This document shows positions 10,559-19,118 of a DNA stretch of 64,000 bases, in pieces (within the stretch, counting starts at the first letter, position 1; each line of letters begins with the position of its first letter). The stretch spans positions 124,001-188,000 of the forward strand of contig NZ_BCTA01000036.1 in NCBI RefSeq assembly GCF_001570485.1, given 5' to 3'. The notes beneath the pieces were generated by a model. That model searched no databases, had not been told where the DNA came from, and was given only the letters and a program-made list of their open reading frames with translations. Made by a program: the position numbers and the translations under genes. The DNA is from Mycolicibacterium novocastrense. GTDB taxonomy: Bacteria > Actinomycetota > Actinomycetes > Mycobacteriales > Mycobacteriaceae.

Positions 10559-11608
10559 ATGCTCATCGCCGCGCTGCGCGACATGCAGTGGCGAAGACGG
10601 CGTTTCGTCATCGCAGTGCTGTCCACGGCGATCATCTTCGGAATGACGCTGGTTCTCACGGGTTTGGCCAACGGTTTCCAGACCGAGGCCAGGCGCACCG
10701 TCGACAGTCTGGGCGTCGACCAGTTCGTCGTGAAGGCGGGCGCATCGGGCCCGTTCGTGGGCGCCACTCCGTTCGCGCCCGTGGAATTGCGTCGTATCGC
10801 CGCGGCTCCGGGCGTCGACGCCGCCGCTCCCCTCGCCTACGCCGGCGGCACCGCGACTTTGGACGGGGATACGCGCAATGTCGACATCTTCGGTGCGCCC
10901 GAACGCGGACCGGGGATGCCGGAGGTCGTCGAAGGGCGCGCCCCCACGGAACCCGACGAGGTCGCGGTGTCGACGACGTTGGGTCGCGGGGTCGGTGACG
11001 AGGTCGAGATCGCTTCGCAGAGGCTGCGTATCGTCGGCTTGGTGGAGAACTCGACCGCATTGGCCAACCTGCCCAATGTGTTTCTCACCACAGAGGGCGC
11101 CCAGCAGTTGGTGTACGGCGGGGAACGACTGGTCGCCTCCATCGGCGTTCGCGGTTCGCTCGAGCAGGTGCCGAACGGCTATCGAACGGTCGACCGCGAC
11201 GGAGCGATCGAGGACCTGCTGCGCCCGTTGAAGGTGGCCGTCAACTCGATCACCATCGTCGCGGTCCTGCTGTGGATCGTCGCGGCGCTGATCGTGGGTT
11301 CGGTGGTCTACCTGTCTGCGCTGGAACGGCTGCGAGACTTCGCGGTGTTCAAGGCGATTGGGGTGCCTACCCGTTCGGTGATGGCCGGGCTCGCGCTGCA
11401 GGCGGTGATCGTGGCGCTGTTGGCCGCGTTGGTCGGCGCCGGACTGTCGCTGTTGCTCGGACCGCTGTTCCCGATGCAGGTGATCGTGCCCACAGAAGCC
11501 TTCGTCGCGCTACCGGTGGTCGCGGTGGTGATCGGGCTGATCGCCAGCGCGGCGGGGTTACGTCGCGCGGTGTCAGTCGATCCCGCGCTGGCGTTCGGGG
11601 GGCCCTGA
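10559..11608 (+). CDS. FtsX/MacB-type ABC transporter permease
   Basis: A 349-aa permease of the type VII ABC (MacB/LolC) pattern: one N-terminal transmembrane helix (about residues 19-40), a long extracytoplasmic domain (about 40-225), then three helices near residues 228-255, 275-300 and 315-340. Four bases separate it from the next gene, which encodes its ATPase. The pair matches Rv0072-Rv0073 of M. tuberculosis (from memory), labelled glutamine transport there, but the fold argues for mechanotransmission or lipid/lipoprotein handling rather than amino-acid import. Confidence 0.88.
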   Translation: MLIAALRDMQWRRRRFVIAVLSTAIIFGMTLVLTGLANGFQTEARRTVDSLGVDQFVVKAGASGPFVGATPFAPVELRRIAAAPGVDAAAPLAYAGGTATLDGDTRNVDIFGAPERGPGMPEVVEGRAPTEPDEVAVSTTLGRGVGDEVEIASQRLRIVGLVENSTALANLPNVFLTTEGAQQLVYGGERLVASIGVRGSLEQVPNGYRTVDRDGAIEDLLRPLKVAVNSITIVAVLLWIVAALIVGSVVYLSALERLRDFAVFKAIGVPTRSVMAGLALQAVIVALLAALVGAGLSLLLGPLFPMQVIVPTEAFVALPVVAVVIGLIASAAGLRRAVSVDPALAFGGP

Positions 11609-11612
11609 GCCG

Positions 11613-12731
11613 ATGGGCGATCTGTCGATCCAGAATCTCGTCGTCGAATACACCAGCGGCGGGCACACCGTGCGCCCGATCGACGGCTTGAATCTCGACG
11701 TCGCCGCAGGCTCGCTGGTGATTTTGATGGGCCCCAGCGGATGCGGGAAGACAACGCTGTTGTCGTGCCTCGGCGGGATCCTGCAACCCACCTCTGGCAC
11801 CATCAAATTCGGCGATGTCGAGGTGACCGCGCTCGGCGAAAATGAGCTCGCGAAATACCGCCGCGAGACGGTGGGATTTGTGTTCCAGGCCTTCAATCTG
11901 GTGCCCAGCCTCACCGCGGTCGAGAACGTGATGGTGCCGCTGCGCGCAAACGGCATGTCGCGCCGGGCTTCCCGGAAGCGGGCCGAACAGCTGCTGGGGC
12001 GGGTAGGTCTGCAGGACCGTCTCGACCACCGGCCAGGTGACCTCAGCGGCGGGCAGCAGCAGCGCGTGGCGGTGGCCCGGGCGATCGCGCTCGATCCACC
12101 GCTGATTCTGGCCGACGAGCCCACAGCGCATCTGGATTTCATCCAGGTCGAAGAGGTGCTGAAGCTGATCCGCGAGCTGGCCTCCGGCACCAGGATGGTG
12201 GTGGTCGCGACACATGACAGCCGAATCCTGCCGCTGGCGGATCGGGTGGTCGAGATGGTGCCGAACTTCGCCTCCGCCGACCGCCCGCCGGAGACCGTGG
12301 AACTGGAAGCCGGTGAGGTGTTGTTCGAGCAGGGCACCATGGGCGACCTGATCTACATCGTGGACCGGGGCGAGATCGAGATCATGCGCGAACTGTCCGG
12401 TGGCGGTGAGGAATTGCTGAAGCTGGCGGTTGAGGGCGACTACTTCGGTGAGATCGGACCGCTGTTCCACCTGCCCCGGTCGGCGACGGCCAAGGCGCGC
12501 ACCGATGCGACCGTCGTGGGGTACACGGTCCAGGCATTTCGGGAGCGGCTGGGGATGGCGGGAGTGCGCGACCTGATCGAGCACCGCCCGCTGAGCGGCG
12601 AATCAGACGAGGGCCCGCTGAGCGGCGAATCAGACGAGGGCCCGCTGAGCGGCGAATCAGACGAGAGCCCGCCGAGCGGCGAATCAGACGAGAGCCCGCT
12701 GAGCGGCGAGGATCCGGCTACCCCGGAATGA
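11613..12731 (+). CDS. ABC ATPase fused to a cNMP-binding-like domain, repeat tail
   Basis: Residues 1-225 are a MacB-type ATPase: Walker A GPSGCGKTT (near 42), signature LSGGQQQR (near 146), Walker B LILADEP, H-loop THDSR. Residues about 235-320 form a Crp-like cyclic-nucleotide-binding fold (AGEVLFEQGTMGDLIYIV, then GDYFGEIGPLFHLPRSA). The PRSATA stretch occupies the phosphate-binding cassette position. The last ~45 residues are five near copies of PLSGESDEG encoded by a 27-bp tandem repeat; the M. tuberculosis homologue, as I remember it, ends before this tail. The fusion implies that transport by the preceding permease is gated by a small ligand, possibly cAMP. Its end overlaps ribD by 14 bp. 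Confidence 0.9.
   Translation: MGDLSIQNLVVEYTSGGHTVRPIDGLNLDVAAGSLVILMGPSGCGKTTLLSCLGGILQPTSGTIKFGDVEVTALGENELAKYRRETVGFVFQAFNLVPSLTAVENVMVPLRANGMSRRASRKRAEQLLGRVGLQDRLDHRPGDLSGGQQQRVAVARAIALDPPLILADEPTAHLDFIQVEEVLKLIRELASGTRMVVVATHDSRILPLADRVVEMVPNFASADRPPETVELEAGEVLFEQGTMGDLIYIVDRGEIEIMRELSGGGEELLKLAVEGDYFGEIGPLFHLPRSATAKARTDATVVGYTVQAFRERLGMAGVRDLIEHRPLSGESDEGPLSGESDEGPLSGESDESPPSGESDESPLSGEDPATPE
12588..12710 (+). repeat. 27-bp in-frame tandem repeat, about 4.5 copies
   Basis: Copies begin at 12588, 12615, 12642, 12669 and 12696 (partial). The unit encodes P-L/P-S-G-E-S-D-E-G/S. The first two copies are identical; later ones differ by single changes (GGC to AGC, CTG to CCG). Being a multiple of 3, copy changes keep the frame. 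Confidence 0.95.
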
Positions 12732-13719
12732 GGCTCAGCAGCACGTCGGGGCCGATGGGCTCGATCCTGTCGAAGCGCCACCGCTGGGCGTGCGCGATGC
12801 TCAGCACACCGACGTCGTCCACCGCCGTGATCGGACCGCCGAGAAGGATCGGCGCGACGTAGGCCAGGATCCGGTTGATGACGCCGGCGCGTAAGAACGC
12901 TCCGGCCAACGTGGGGCCACCCTCCAGCAGCACGTCGGTCCGATCGGACAGCGCCTTGACCACTTCGTGGGGATCGCGGGTGCGGATCACCATCGTGCGT
13001 GAGTCGTCGTTGAGAACCCTTGCCTCGTGCGAGATCTCACGCTCCCCGACGACAACCCGCAGGGGCTGACGGTCGGCGAGCGTGCCGTCGGGCAGTCGCG
13101 CCGTCAGCGCCGGATCGTCGACGAAGACGGTACCGGTCCCGACCACGATCGCGTCGGCGACGGCACGCCTGCGGTGCACGTCGGCACGGGCGGCTTCGCT
13201 GGTGATCCACTGGCTGCTGCCGTCCGCCGCCGCGCTGCGACCGTCCACGCTGGTCGCGAACTTCCATGTGACATGCGGTAATCCGGTGCGCTGTTTGTGC
13301 AACCACTCGCGCAGCGGGCCGCCGGCCACCGCGTCTGCGAGCACGCCCGCGGTCACGGCCATCCCCTCCTCGGCCAGGCGCGCTGCTCCACCCGCGGCGA
13401 TCGGGTTCGGGTCGGCGACCGCGTACGCGACCGCCGAAACACCCGCGGCGACAAGTGCATCGACGCACGGCGGTGTGCGGCCGTGGTGGTTGCAGGGCTC
13501 GAGCGCCACGACGGCGGTGCCTCCCGCGGCGCGCTCGCCGGCCCTTCGCAGGGCGACCACTTCGGCGTGCGGGCCGCCGGGGGGTTCGGTCGCACCCACA
13601 CCGGCCACCTCGCCGTCACGATCCAGAATGACCGCTCCGACCGGCGGATTGGGGTAGGTCGTACCCTTGACCTTCTCGGCCTGCTGGACCGCCAGCCGCA
13701 TCGCGGCTTCGAGGTTCAT
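12718..13719 (-). CDS. ribD: Bifunctional riboflavin deaminase/reductase
   Basis: Second and third steps of riboflavin synthesis: deaminates then reduces the pyrimidine made by GTP cyclohydrolase II. The N-terminal deaminase (about residues 1-140) shows the zinc site H-A-E at 51-53 and [11 protein letters not shown] at 75-85. The C-terminal DHFR-like reductase (about 145-333) shows TSVDGRSA and [11 protein letters not shown]. 333 aa. ATG overlaps the rpe stop (ATGA), so ribD is the last gene of fmt-rsmB-rpe-ribD, apart from the other rib genes. Confidence 0.96.
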   Translation of the reverse strand: MNLEAAMRLAVQQAEKVKGTTYPNPPVGAVILDRDGEVAGVGATEPPGGPHAEVVALRRAGERAAGGTAVVALEPCNHHGRTPPCVDALVAAGVSAVAYAVADPNPIAAGGAARLAEEGMAVTAGVLADAVAGGPLREWLHKQRTGLPHVTWKFATSVDGRSAAADGSSQWITSEAARADVHRRRAVADAIVVGTGTVFVDDPALTARLPDGTLADRQPLRVVVGEREISHEARVLNDDSRTMVIRTRDPHEVVKALSDRTDVLLEGGPTLAGAFLRAGVINRILAYVAPILLGGPITAVDDVGVLSIAHAQRWRFDRIEPIGPDVLLSLIPG

Positions 13720-14393
13720 GCCCGCAGATGCTTGGAGGCGGCGGCGGCCTGCCTGCGCAACGACTCCACCGCCGCGGCGGGATCCTCTGCGCTGTACACC
13801 GCCGAACCCGCGACGAAGCAGTCGACCCCCGCCTCGGCCGCCTGCTCGATGGTGTCGGCGTTGATGCCGCCGTCGATCTCGACGACGATCGTCAACTCGC
13901 CCGCGTCCACCAGCCGCCGGGCCGTACCGACCTTCACCAGCACTTCGGGGATGAACTCCTGCCCGCCGAATCCCGGCTCCACCGACATGATCAGCAGCGT
14001 GTCGAACTCCGGCAGGATCTCCAGGTACGGCTCCAGCGGGGTGCCGGGCTTGACCGAGAGCCCCGCCTTGGCGCCCGCGGCCCGGATGTCTCGGGCGACG
14101 CCGACCGGGTTGTCGGTGGCCTCGGCGTGGAACGTGACGTTGTAGGCGCCCGCTTCGGCGTACGGCGGTGCCCACCGATCGGGGTTCTCGATCATCAGGT
14201 GGCAGTCCATCGGGATGTCGGTCACCTTCAGCAGCGACTCGACAACCGGCTGACCGATGGTCAGGTTCGGGACGAAGTGGTTGTCCATCACGTCGACGTG
14301 CAGCCAGTCGGCACCGCGCACGGCCTCGGCTTCGTCGGCGAGCCTGGCGAAGTCGGCGGCCAGGATCGACGGCGCGATCAGGGGTCCTGCCAT
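13716..14393 (-). CDS. rpe: Ribulose-phosphate 3-epimerase
   Basis: Interconverts ribulose-5-phosphate and xylulose-5-phosphate in the pentose phosphate pathway; ribulose-5-phosphate also feeds RibBA, which gives a metabolic reason to lie next to ribD. 225 aa TIM barrel: the start [27 protein letters not shown] near residue 35, [12 protein letters not shown] near 140, and VEIDGGIN near 175 carry the metal-binding and catalytic Asp/His residues. Four bases follow the rsmB stop; the end overlaps ribD by 4 bp. Confidence 0.97.
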   Translation of the reverse strand: MAGPLIAPSILAADFARLADEAEAVRGADWLHVDVMDNHFVPNLTIGQPVVESLLKVTDIPMDCHLMIENPDRWAPPYAEAGAYNVTFHAEATDNPVGVARDIRAAGAKAGLSVKPGTPLEPYLEILPEFDTLLIMSVEPGFGGQEFIPEVLVKVGTARRLVDAGELTIVVEIDGGINADTIEQAAEAGVDCFVAGSAVYSAEDPAAAVESLRRQAAAASKHLRA

Positions 14394-14397
14394 GGGC

Positions 14398-15771
14398 CTA
14401 CCCTACTTTGAGCGCCGCGGCGAACATCGCATCGGTGCCGTGGCGGTGCGGCCACAACTGCACGTGCGGCCCACCGCCGAGGTTGTCCGCGGGCGCGAAC
14501 AGCGGCCGGGTGTCCAGCGCCGTCACGGGGTGTCGGCGCAACGCGTCGGAAACGACGCCCACGGTCTCGGCCAGGTGCGGCGAACAGGTGGCGTAGAGCA
14601 CCACGCCGCCCGGACGCGTCAGCCGGATCGCCGACGCCAGAAGTTCCCGTTGCAGTTTCGCCAGCGGCGGCACATCGGCGGGCCTGCGCCGCCACCGTGC
14701 CTCGGGCCGGCGCCGCAGCGCGCCCAGGCCGGTGCAGGGGGCGTCGACGAGCACCCGATCGAAGCCGGGTTCCACACCGGGGTCACGTCCGTCGACGCGC
14801 AGCACATCCACGTGCAGGCCGCGGGTGTTCTGTTCGACGAGATCGGCGCGCGCGGGTGCGGGCTCCACCGCGGTGACGCGGGCGCCGTCGGGGGCCAGCG
14901 CGGCCAACATGGCGGTCTTCCCGCCGGGGCCCGAGCACAGGTCCAGCCAACGTCCGCCGTCGGTGCCGTCGATCCCGGCCAGGGTCAGCGCCCGCGCGAC
15001 GAGTTGGCTGCCCTCGTCCTGCACCAGCGCGGCGCCGTCGCGCACCGCTTGCAACCGGCCGGGGTCACCGCCGGTGAGGTACACCGCGTACGGCGAATAC
15101 CGTCCCACCGTGCCGTCGGCCTGCTCGGCCAGCTCCTGCGCGGTCAACGCGCCGGGGCGGACGGCCAGGTGCACGGCGGGCCGGGCGTCGTCGCTGGCGA
15201 GCAACGCGTCGAGCTCACCGGCGTCGGCGCCCAGCGCATCGGCGAAGGACTGCGCGATCCACCGCGGGTGCGCGTGCACGAACGCCGAATGACCGACGGG
15301 GTCGGTCACCGCGTCGGGGGCCAGTTCCGCGACCCAGGACTGCTCGTCGCGGGAGGCGATCGTGCGCAGCACTCCGTTGACGAAACCCGCACGAGCCGAA
15401 TCGAACTCGATACCTGCCTGCTCGACGGTGGTGGACACCGCGGCGTGTTGTTCCACCCGGGTGCGCAGCAGCTGATAGGCGCCCAACCGCAGCAGGTCGA
15501 GCAGGACCGGGTCGATCTTTTCGGTGGGGCGGCCCGCGGCGTGACCGATGACCGCGTCCAACAGCCCCCTGGTACGGCAGGCGCCGTATGCCAGTTCGGT
15601 GGCGAAGGCGGCGTCTCGGCCGCTGATGCCGCGTTCCCGCAATAACGCCGGCAGGGCGAGGTTGGCGTAGGCGTCCTTTTCCGAGACGGCGCGCAACACG
15701 TCGAATGCGACGCGACGAGCCGGGTCCAGGGGCTTGCGTCGTTGCGGACGGTTCCTGCGGGGCTTGGTCAT
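14398..15771 (-). CDS. rsmB: 16S rRNA m5C967 methyltransferase
   Basis: S-adenosylmethionine-dependent RNA cytosine-5 methyltransferase (Sun/Fmu family). The N-terminal third is a NusB-like RNA-binding domain (about residues 15-150), the C-terminal half a Rossmann methyltransferase with [15 protein letters not shown] as SAM motif. The two catalytic cysteines are in [20 protein letters not shown] and in [10 protein letters not shown]. 457 aa. Its ATG overlaps the fmt stop. The order fmt-rsmB occurs in many bacteria. Confidence 0.96.
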   Translation of the reverse strand: MTKPRRNRPQRRKPLDPARRVAFDVLRAVSEKDAYANLALPALLRERGISGRDAAFATELAYGACRTRGLLDAVIGHAAGRPTEKIDPVLLDLLRLGAYQLLRTRVEQHAAVSTTVEQAGIEFDSARAGFVNGVLRTIASRDEQSWVAELAPDAVTDPVGHSAFVHAHPRWIAQSFADALGADAGELDALLASDDARPAVHLAVRPGALTAQELAEQADGTVGRYSPYAVYLTGGDPGRLQAVRDGAALVQDEGSQLVARALTLAGIDGTDGGRWLDLCSGPGGKTAMLAALAPDGARVTAVEPAPARADLVEQNTRGLHVDVLRVDGRDPGVEPGFDRVLVDAPCTGLGALRRRPEARWRRRPADVPPLAKLQRELLASAIRLTRPGGVVLYATCSPHLAETVGVVSDALRRHPVTALDTRPLFAPADNLGGGPHVQLWPHRHGTDAMFAAALKVG

Positions 15772-16697
15772 TCGGCTCGTGCCGAGTCGTCGAGGCGGGC
15801 GCCGCGGGCCCAGTCGGCCGCGTTCATGAGCTTCTTGCCCGGTGGCTGGATCAGCCCGAGCAGCACCGGGTCCGAGGCGGTGCCGATGCGCACGCCGTCG
15901 CGGCTGACGCGGATCGCGCCGGGCGCCAGGGCTTCTGACGCCCCGTCGACGGTGACGGGACCGACTTTGACGCGAAGGTCGCCGATCATCGTCCAGGCGC
16001 CGGGATTCGGTGTGACGGCGCGGATCCGCCGTTCGACGACATGGGCGGGCAGATCCCAGCGCACGCGAGCCTCGTCGACGGTGATCTTGGGAGCGATCGT
16101 CACTCCCTCCGATGGCTGCGGTACCGCCGTCAACGTGCCGTCGGCGATCCCGTCGAGCGTGCGCTCGAGCAGCTCGGCACCCGAAATGGACAGTCGCTCA
16201 AGGAGATCACCGGCCGTATCCGTTGGCCGGATGGTTTCGGTGACGACGCCGTAGACGGGACCGGAGTCCAGGGCGGGTTCGATGAGGAAGGTCGTCGCGC
16301 CGGTCACGGTGTCGCCCGCGGCGATCGCCGCCTGTACCGGTGCGGCTCCGCGCCAGGCGGGCAGCACCGAGAAGTGCAGGTTCACCCAGCCGTGTTCGGG
16401 TACGGCGAGCAGTCGCTCGCTGAGCAGCGCGCCGTAGGCGACCACCGCGCAGCATTGCGGTGCCAGCTCCGTCAGTTCGGCGATGAACTCCTCGGAGTTC
16501 GGCTTCGACGGCCGCAGCACCGGGATGTCGTGTTCGAGCGCCAACCGCGCTACCGGCGACGGTGAGGGCTTGCCGCGCCGCCCCGATGCCGCATCGGGGC
16601 GGGTCAGCACGGCGACGACGTCGTGGCGTGGTGATTCGATGAGACGGCGCAGCGACGGCAGGGCGGGTTCCGGGGTGCCGGCGAAGACGATGCGCAC
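15768..16697 (-). CDS. fmt: Methionyl-tRNA formyltransferase
   Basis: Formylates initiator Met-tRNA using 10-formyl-tetrahydrofolate. 309 aa: formyltransferase domain with the active-site segment [10 protein letters not shown] at residues 108-117, then a C-terminal tRNA-binding domain (about 205-300). GTG start with TAGACT 6 nt upstream and no ribosome site, so predicted leaderless; this makes fmt the first gene of fmt-rsmB-rpe-ribD. A factor needed for initiation thus appears to be translated itself from a leaderless message. Confidence 0.97.
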   Translation of the reverse strand: MRIVFAGTPEPALPSLRRLIESPRHDVVAVLTRPDAASGRRGKPSPSPVARLALEHDIPVLRPSKPNSEEFIAELTELAPQCCAVVAYGALLSERLLAVPEHGWVNLHFSVLPAWRGAAPVQAAIAAGDTVTGATTFLIEPALDSGPVYGVVTETIRPTDTAGDLLERLSISGAELLERTLDGIADGTLTAVPQPSEGVTIAPKITVDEARVRWDLPAHVVERRIRAVTPNPGAWTMIGDLRVKVGPVTVDGASEALAPGAIRVSRDGVRIGTASDPVLLGLIQPPGKKLMNAADWARGARLDDSARAE

Positions 16698-16703
16698 CGC
16701 GTC

Positions 16704-16709
16704 AGTCTA
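16704..16709 (-). promoter_or_regulatory. Predicted -10 box of leaderless fmt operon
   Basis: TAGACT on the minus strand, 6 nt (GACGCG) before the fmt GTG. Confidence 0.5.
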
Positions 16710-16739
16710 GAGACGGCGGCGGTGACGGCGTCCGGGTGC

Positions 16740-17276
16740 TCAGCGCGGGGTCTGGTAGTACTCGCGTTCGGACACTCCGGTCATCGGTGCGACGAACATC
16801 CAAGGGATGGTGGTGATCAACCGGTTCAGGGTCGCGACGGAGTCGTTGTAGTACTGGCGCGCGAACGCGAGCTTGTTCTCGCTGTCGGTGAGGTTCTCCT
16901 GCAGATTGAGGAAGTTGTTCGACGAGTTCAGCTGCGGGTAGTTCTGGCCGAGCGCCAACAGCGGGGCCAGCGCGGTGTCGAGCTGCTTCTCGGCGGCGCT
17001 TCGTTGTGCCACCGATGTGCCGGTGGTGGCCGAGGTCAACGCGGCGCGTGCGTTGGTGACGTGGTCGAGGATGCCCTTCTCGTGTGCGGCGAAGGTCTGC
17101 ACGGTGTGCACCAGGCTGGGGATCAGCGATGCGCGGCGCGTGAGCTCGACGTCGATACCGCTGAGCGCCTCGGCGACGCGTACGTCGGCCGATCGCAGCT
17201 TGTTGTAGCCGACCACGAAGACGATGAACGCCAGCACCGCCAACACCAGTGCAATCGTCAGTAGCAGCGTCACCAT
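16740..17276 (-). CDS. LemA-family membrane protein
   Basis: A 178-aa protein with one N-terminal transmembrane helix (about residues 4-24) and a long helical cytoplasmic or periplasmic bundle, typical of LemA: YNKLRSADVRVAEALSGIDV and LIPSLVHTVQTFAAHEKGIL are hallmark segments, as is the final ARQYYNDSVATLN. LemA proteins are common next to DUF2207 or TPM-domain proteins, as here, and their biochemical role is not settled. It overlaps the end of the DUF2207 gene by 7 bp. Confidence 0.93.
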   Translation of the reverse strand: MVTLLLTIALVLAVLAFIVFVVGYNKLRSADVRVAEALSGIDVELTRRASLIPSLVHTVQTFAAHEKGILDHVTNARAALTSATTGTSVAQRSAAEKQLDTALAPLLALGQNYPQLNSSNNFLNLQENLTDSENKLAFARQYYNDSVATLNRLITTIPWMFVAPMTGVSEREYYQTPR

Positions 17277-19081
17277 GAGCCGCCCCCTCCTCCTCCGCCG
17301 CCACCACCACCGCCGCCGCCGCCCCCGCCGCTGGACCCGCCGCCCCCACTAGACGACTGAGATGCGGTGTACGCGCCGATCGACGACGACAACGCGGATT
17401 CGAAGCTGTCGAAACTCGCTCCGCCGGAACCGCCCATGAACCCCGAACCGCCATATGTGGTCGAGTTGTACCAATCCGGCTGTGGCGCAGCCGTTCCCAT
17501 CGTCGTCTCATACTTCTTGGCCCACAAGGCCGCGGCGCCGGCGGCGACCGCGAACGGGACATAGGCCGAATAGAGGTCTTTGCGCGCCCCGAAGTCGAAC
17601 CGCGCCTCGGCCGAGTCGGTGGTCAACATCCGGTGGAAACCCCCTGCACGCGACCAGAGTTCGCGGCCGGCCTCGGTACGCCTGGTGCCCACGCCCGCGG
17701 CCCAGGAACCGATCGACAACAAGAAGAACGCCGCGAACGGCAGCGCCCACATCGTCGTCGGGAAGAGCCAGCGGAAGACGGCGCACAGCATCAGCACGAA
17801 CGCGATCGCGTTCGCGGTGCGGAGCCAGAGTTCCTTGCGCCGTTTGACCAGAAGCTTGTTGTCGAAGGCCCAGTTCTGGACGGCTTTGCCCAGATCGGTC
17901 TTGGCTTTGTTGAGCTTCTGCCCCGACTTGACGGTCTTCTTCGCTTCGAACTCGCCGCCCGGATGCAATACCTTGAGCACCGACCCGACCGTCACACTGA
18001 CCGGATCCACCTCGACCCACGCGCTGTGCTCGGCGATGCCGCGGATCCGCCAATGCTGCTCACTGACCTGGCGCAGTTCGATCAGCCCCCGCTCGGCGAG
18101 GTAGAACAGCGTCGCGGTCAAGGCCTGTTTGGGCACCGCCTCGGTCCGGATGTACTCCGTCTGCACCGGACCGAGCCCATCCGGCGGCGCGTACTGCAGC
18201 GGGAAGCCCGGCGACGGTTCGACCGTGCTGCGGTACCAGAGCAGACCGGCCAAGCCGGCCGCCACGGTCAGCGCCGCGACCCACAGCACTCCGGCCAGCG
18301 ACTGTCCCAGTACCCGGTCCCACTCATGGGTCCACGGCAACTCGGTGCGCGGCGGGGTCGGGACGTCCACACTCGCGCGCACCGTCACCGGTGTGCGCGG
18401 CGGAAGGTTTCGCGCGGAGAACGTCACCCGGTTTCCGGTCGTCGTCAGGTCCAGGCAGGGCCCGCCGACGCCGTACCCGACCGAACATTGCACGCGGGGA
18501 ACGTCTCCGGGAAGCCGGACCGAGATGTCGGCGCGCTGGATCCGGTTGTTCCAGGCCGGTGCGATCACGTTCCAGAAGAACACCGACCCGGTTGCGGCGG
18601 GTTCGCCCGACGATGTGGCGAATCTGCGGTCGGCACCGGTGGTTCCGGGATCGAGGACACCGTCGATGGAGTAGCGGATCTCGTAGACGTGCTCGCCGTA
18701 GCTCAGATAGCTGTCGGGATCGCCGATCTTGGCCACCCGGAAGCGTTCCGCGTCTTCCCACAGCATCTCGTAGGGTGCCGGGTCGCCGTCGAGAAGGATC
18801 GACTCGATCTGAGGCACTTGACGTACGTGAGGACTGTTGGGGTTGGTCACGTCCCAGTACCGGAAGATGCCATGCCTGCTGGTGGGAAAATCGGCCGTGA
18901 TGGTCTCCACGGCCTCGAGTCGCCCGTCCTCGTCGACGACGAGGTTCACGTCGTAGTCGGTGATGACGACGGGGTCGTCGGCGGGCGCGGCCTCTGAACC
19001 ACCACCGCTGAACACCACGGGCCAGAGCACCGCAAATGCCAGCACCAGCAACGTGATCGACCACGCGAACAGCCGGCGCAT
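17270..19081 (-). CDS. DUF2207 membrane protein with poly-glycine tail
   Basis: A 603-aa predicted membrane protein. A signal peptide or first helix (about residues 3-22) is followed by the extracytoplasmic DUF2207 domain (about 35-235, DVNLVVDEDGRLEAVETITA, then HGIFRYW). A helix comes near 258-282, then a cytoplasmic part and a pair of helices around 425-470. The last ~35 residues are almost only Ser and Gly, with an unbroken run of Gly before a final SW. Strong Shine-Dalgarno AGGAGGT. Operon with LemA. Such SG-rich tails with a terminal hydrophobic residue recur in DUF2207/TPM proteins; function unknown. Confidence 0.9.
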   Translation of the reverse strand: MRRLFAWSITLLVLAFAVLWPVVFSGGGSEAAPADDPVVITDYDVNLVVDEDGRLEAVETITADFPTSRHGIFRYWDVTNPNSPHVRQVPQIESILLDGDPAPYEMLWEDAERFRVAKIGDPDSYLSYGEHVYEIRYSIDGVLDPGTTGADRRFATSSGEPAATGSVFFWNVIAPAWNNRIQRADISVRLPGDVPRVQCSVGYGVGGPCLDLTTTGNRVTFSARNLPPRTPVTVRASVDVPTPPRTELPWTHEWDRVLGQSLAGVLWVAALTVAAGLAGLLWYRSTVEPSPGFPLQYAPPDGLGPVQTEYIRTEAVPKQALTATLFYLAERGLIELRQVSEQHWRIRGIAEHSAWVEVDPVSVTVGSVLKVLHPGGEFEAKKTVKSGQKLNKAKTDLGKAVQNWAFDNKLLVKRRKELWLRTANAIAFVLMLCAVFRWLFPTTMWALPFAAFFLLSIGSWAAGVGTRRTEAGRELWSRAGGFHRMLTTDSAEARFDFGARKDLYSAYVPFAVAAGAAALWAKKYETTMGTAAPQPDWYNSTTYGGSGFMGGSGGASFDSFESALSSSIGAYTASQSSSGGGGSSGGGGGGGGGGGGGGGGGSW

Positions 19082-19118
19082 GCGGACCTCCTGTTGCCTG
19101 CGACGCCAGGTTTCCGGT

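Noticed and set aside
11367-12584. 405-codon open frame antisense to the ABC ATPase and permease
   Set aside because: Shadow frame; both plus-strand genes have complete motifs.
12588-12710. Repeat array considered as a CRISPR
   Set aside because: Units abut without spacers, keep the reading frame and encode a protein tail.
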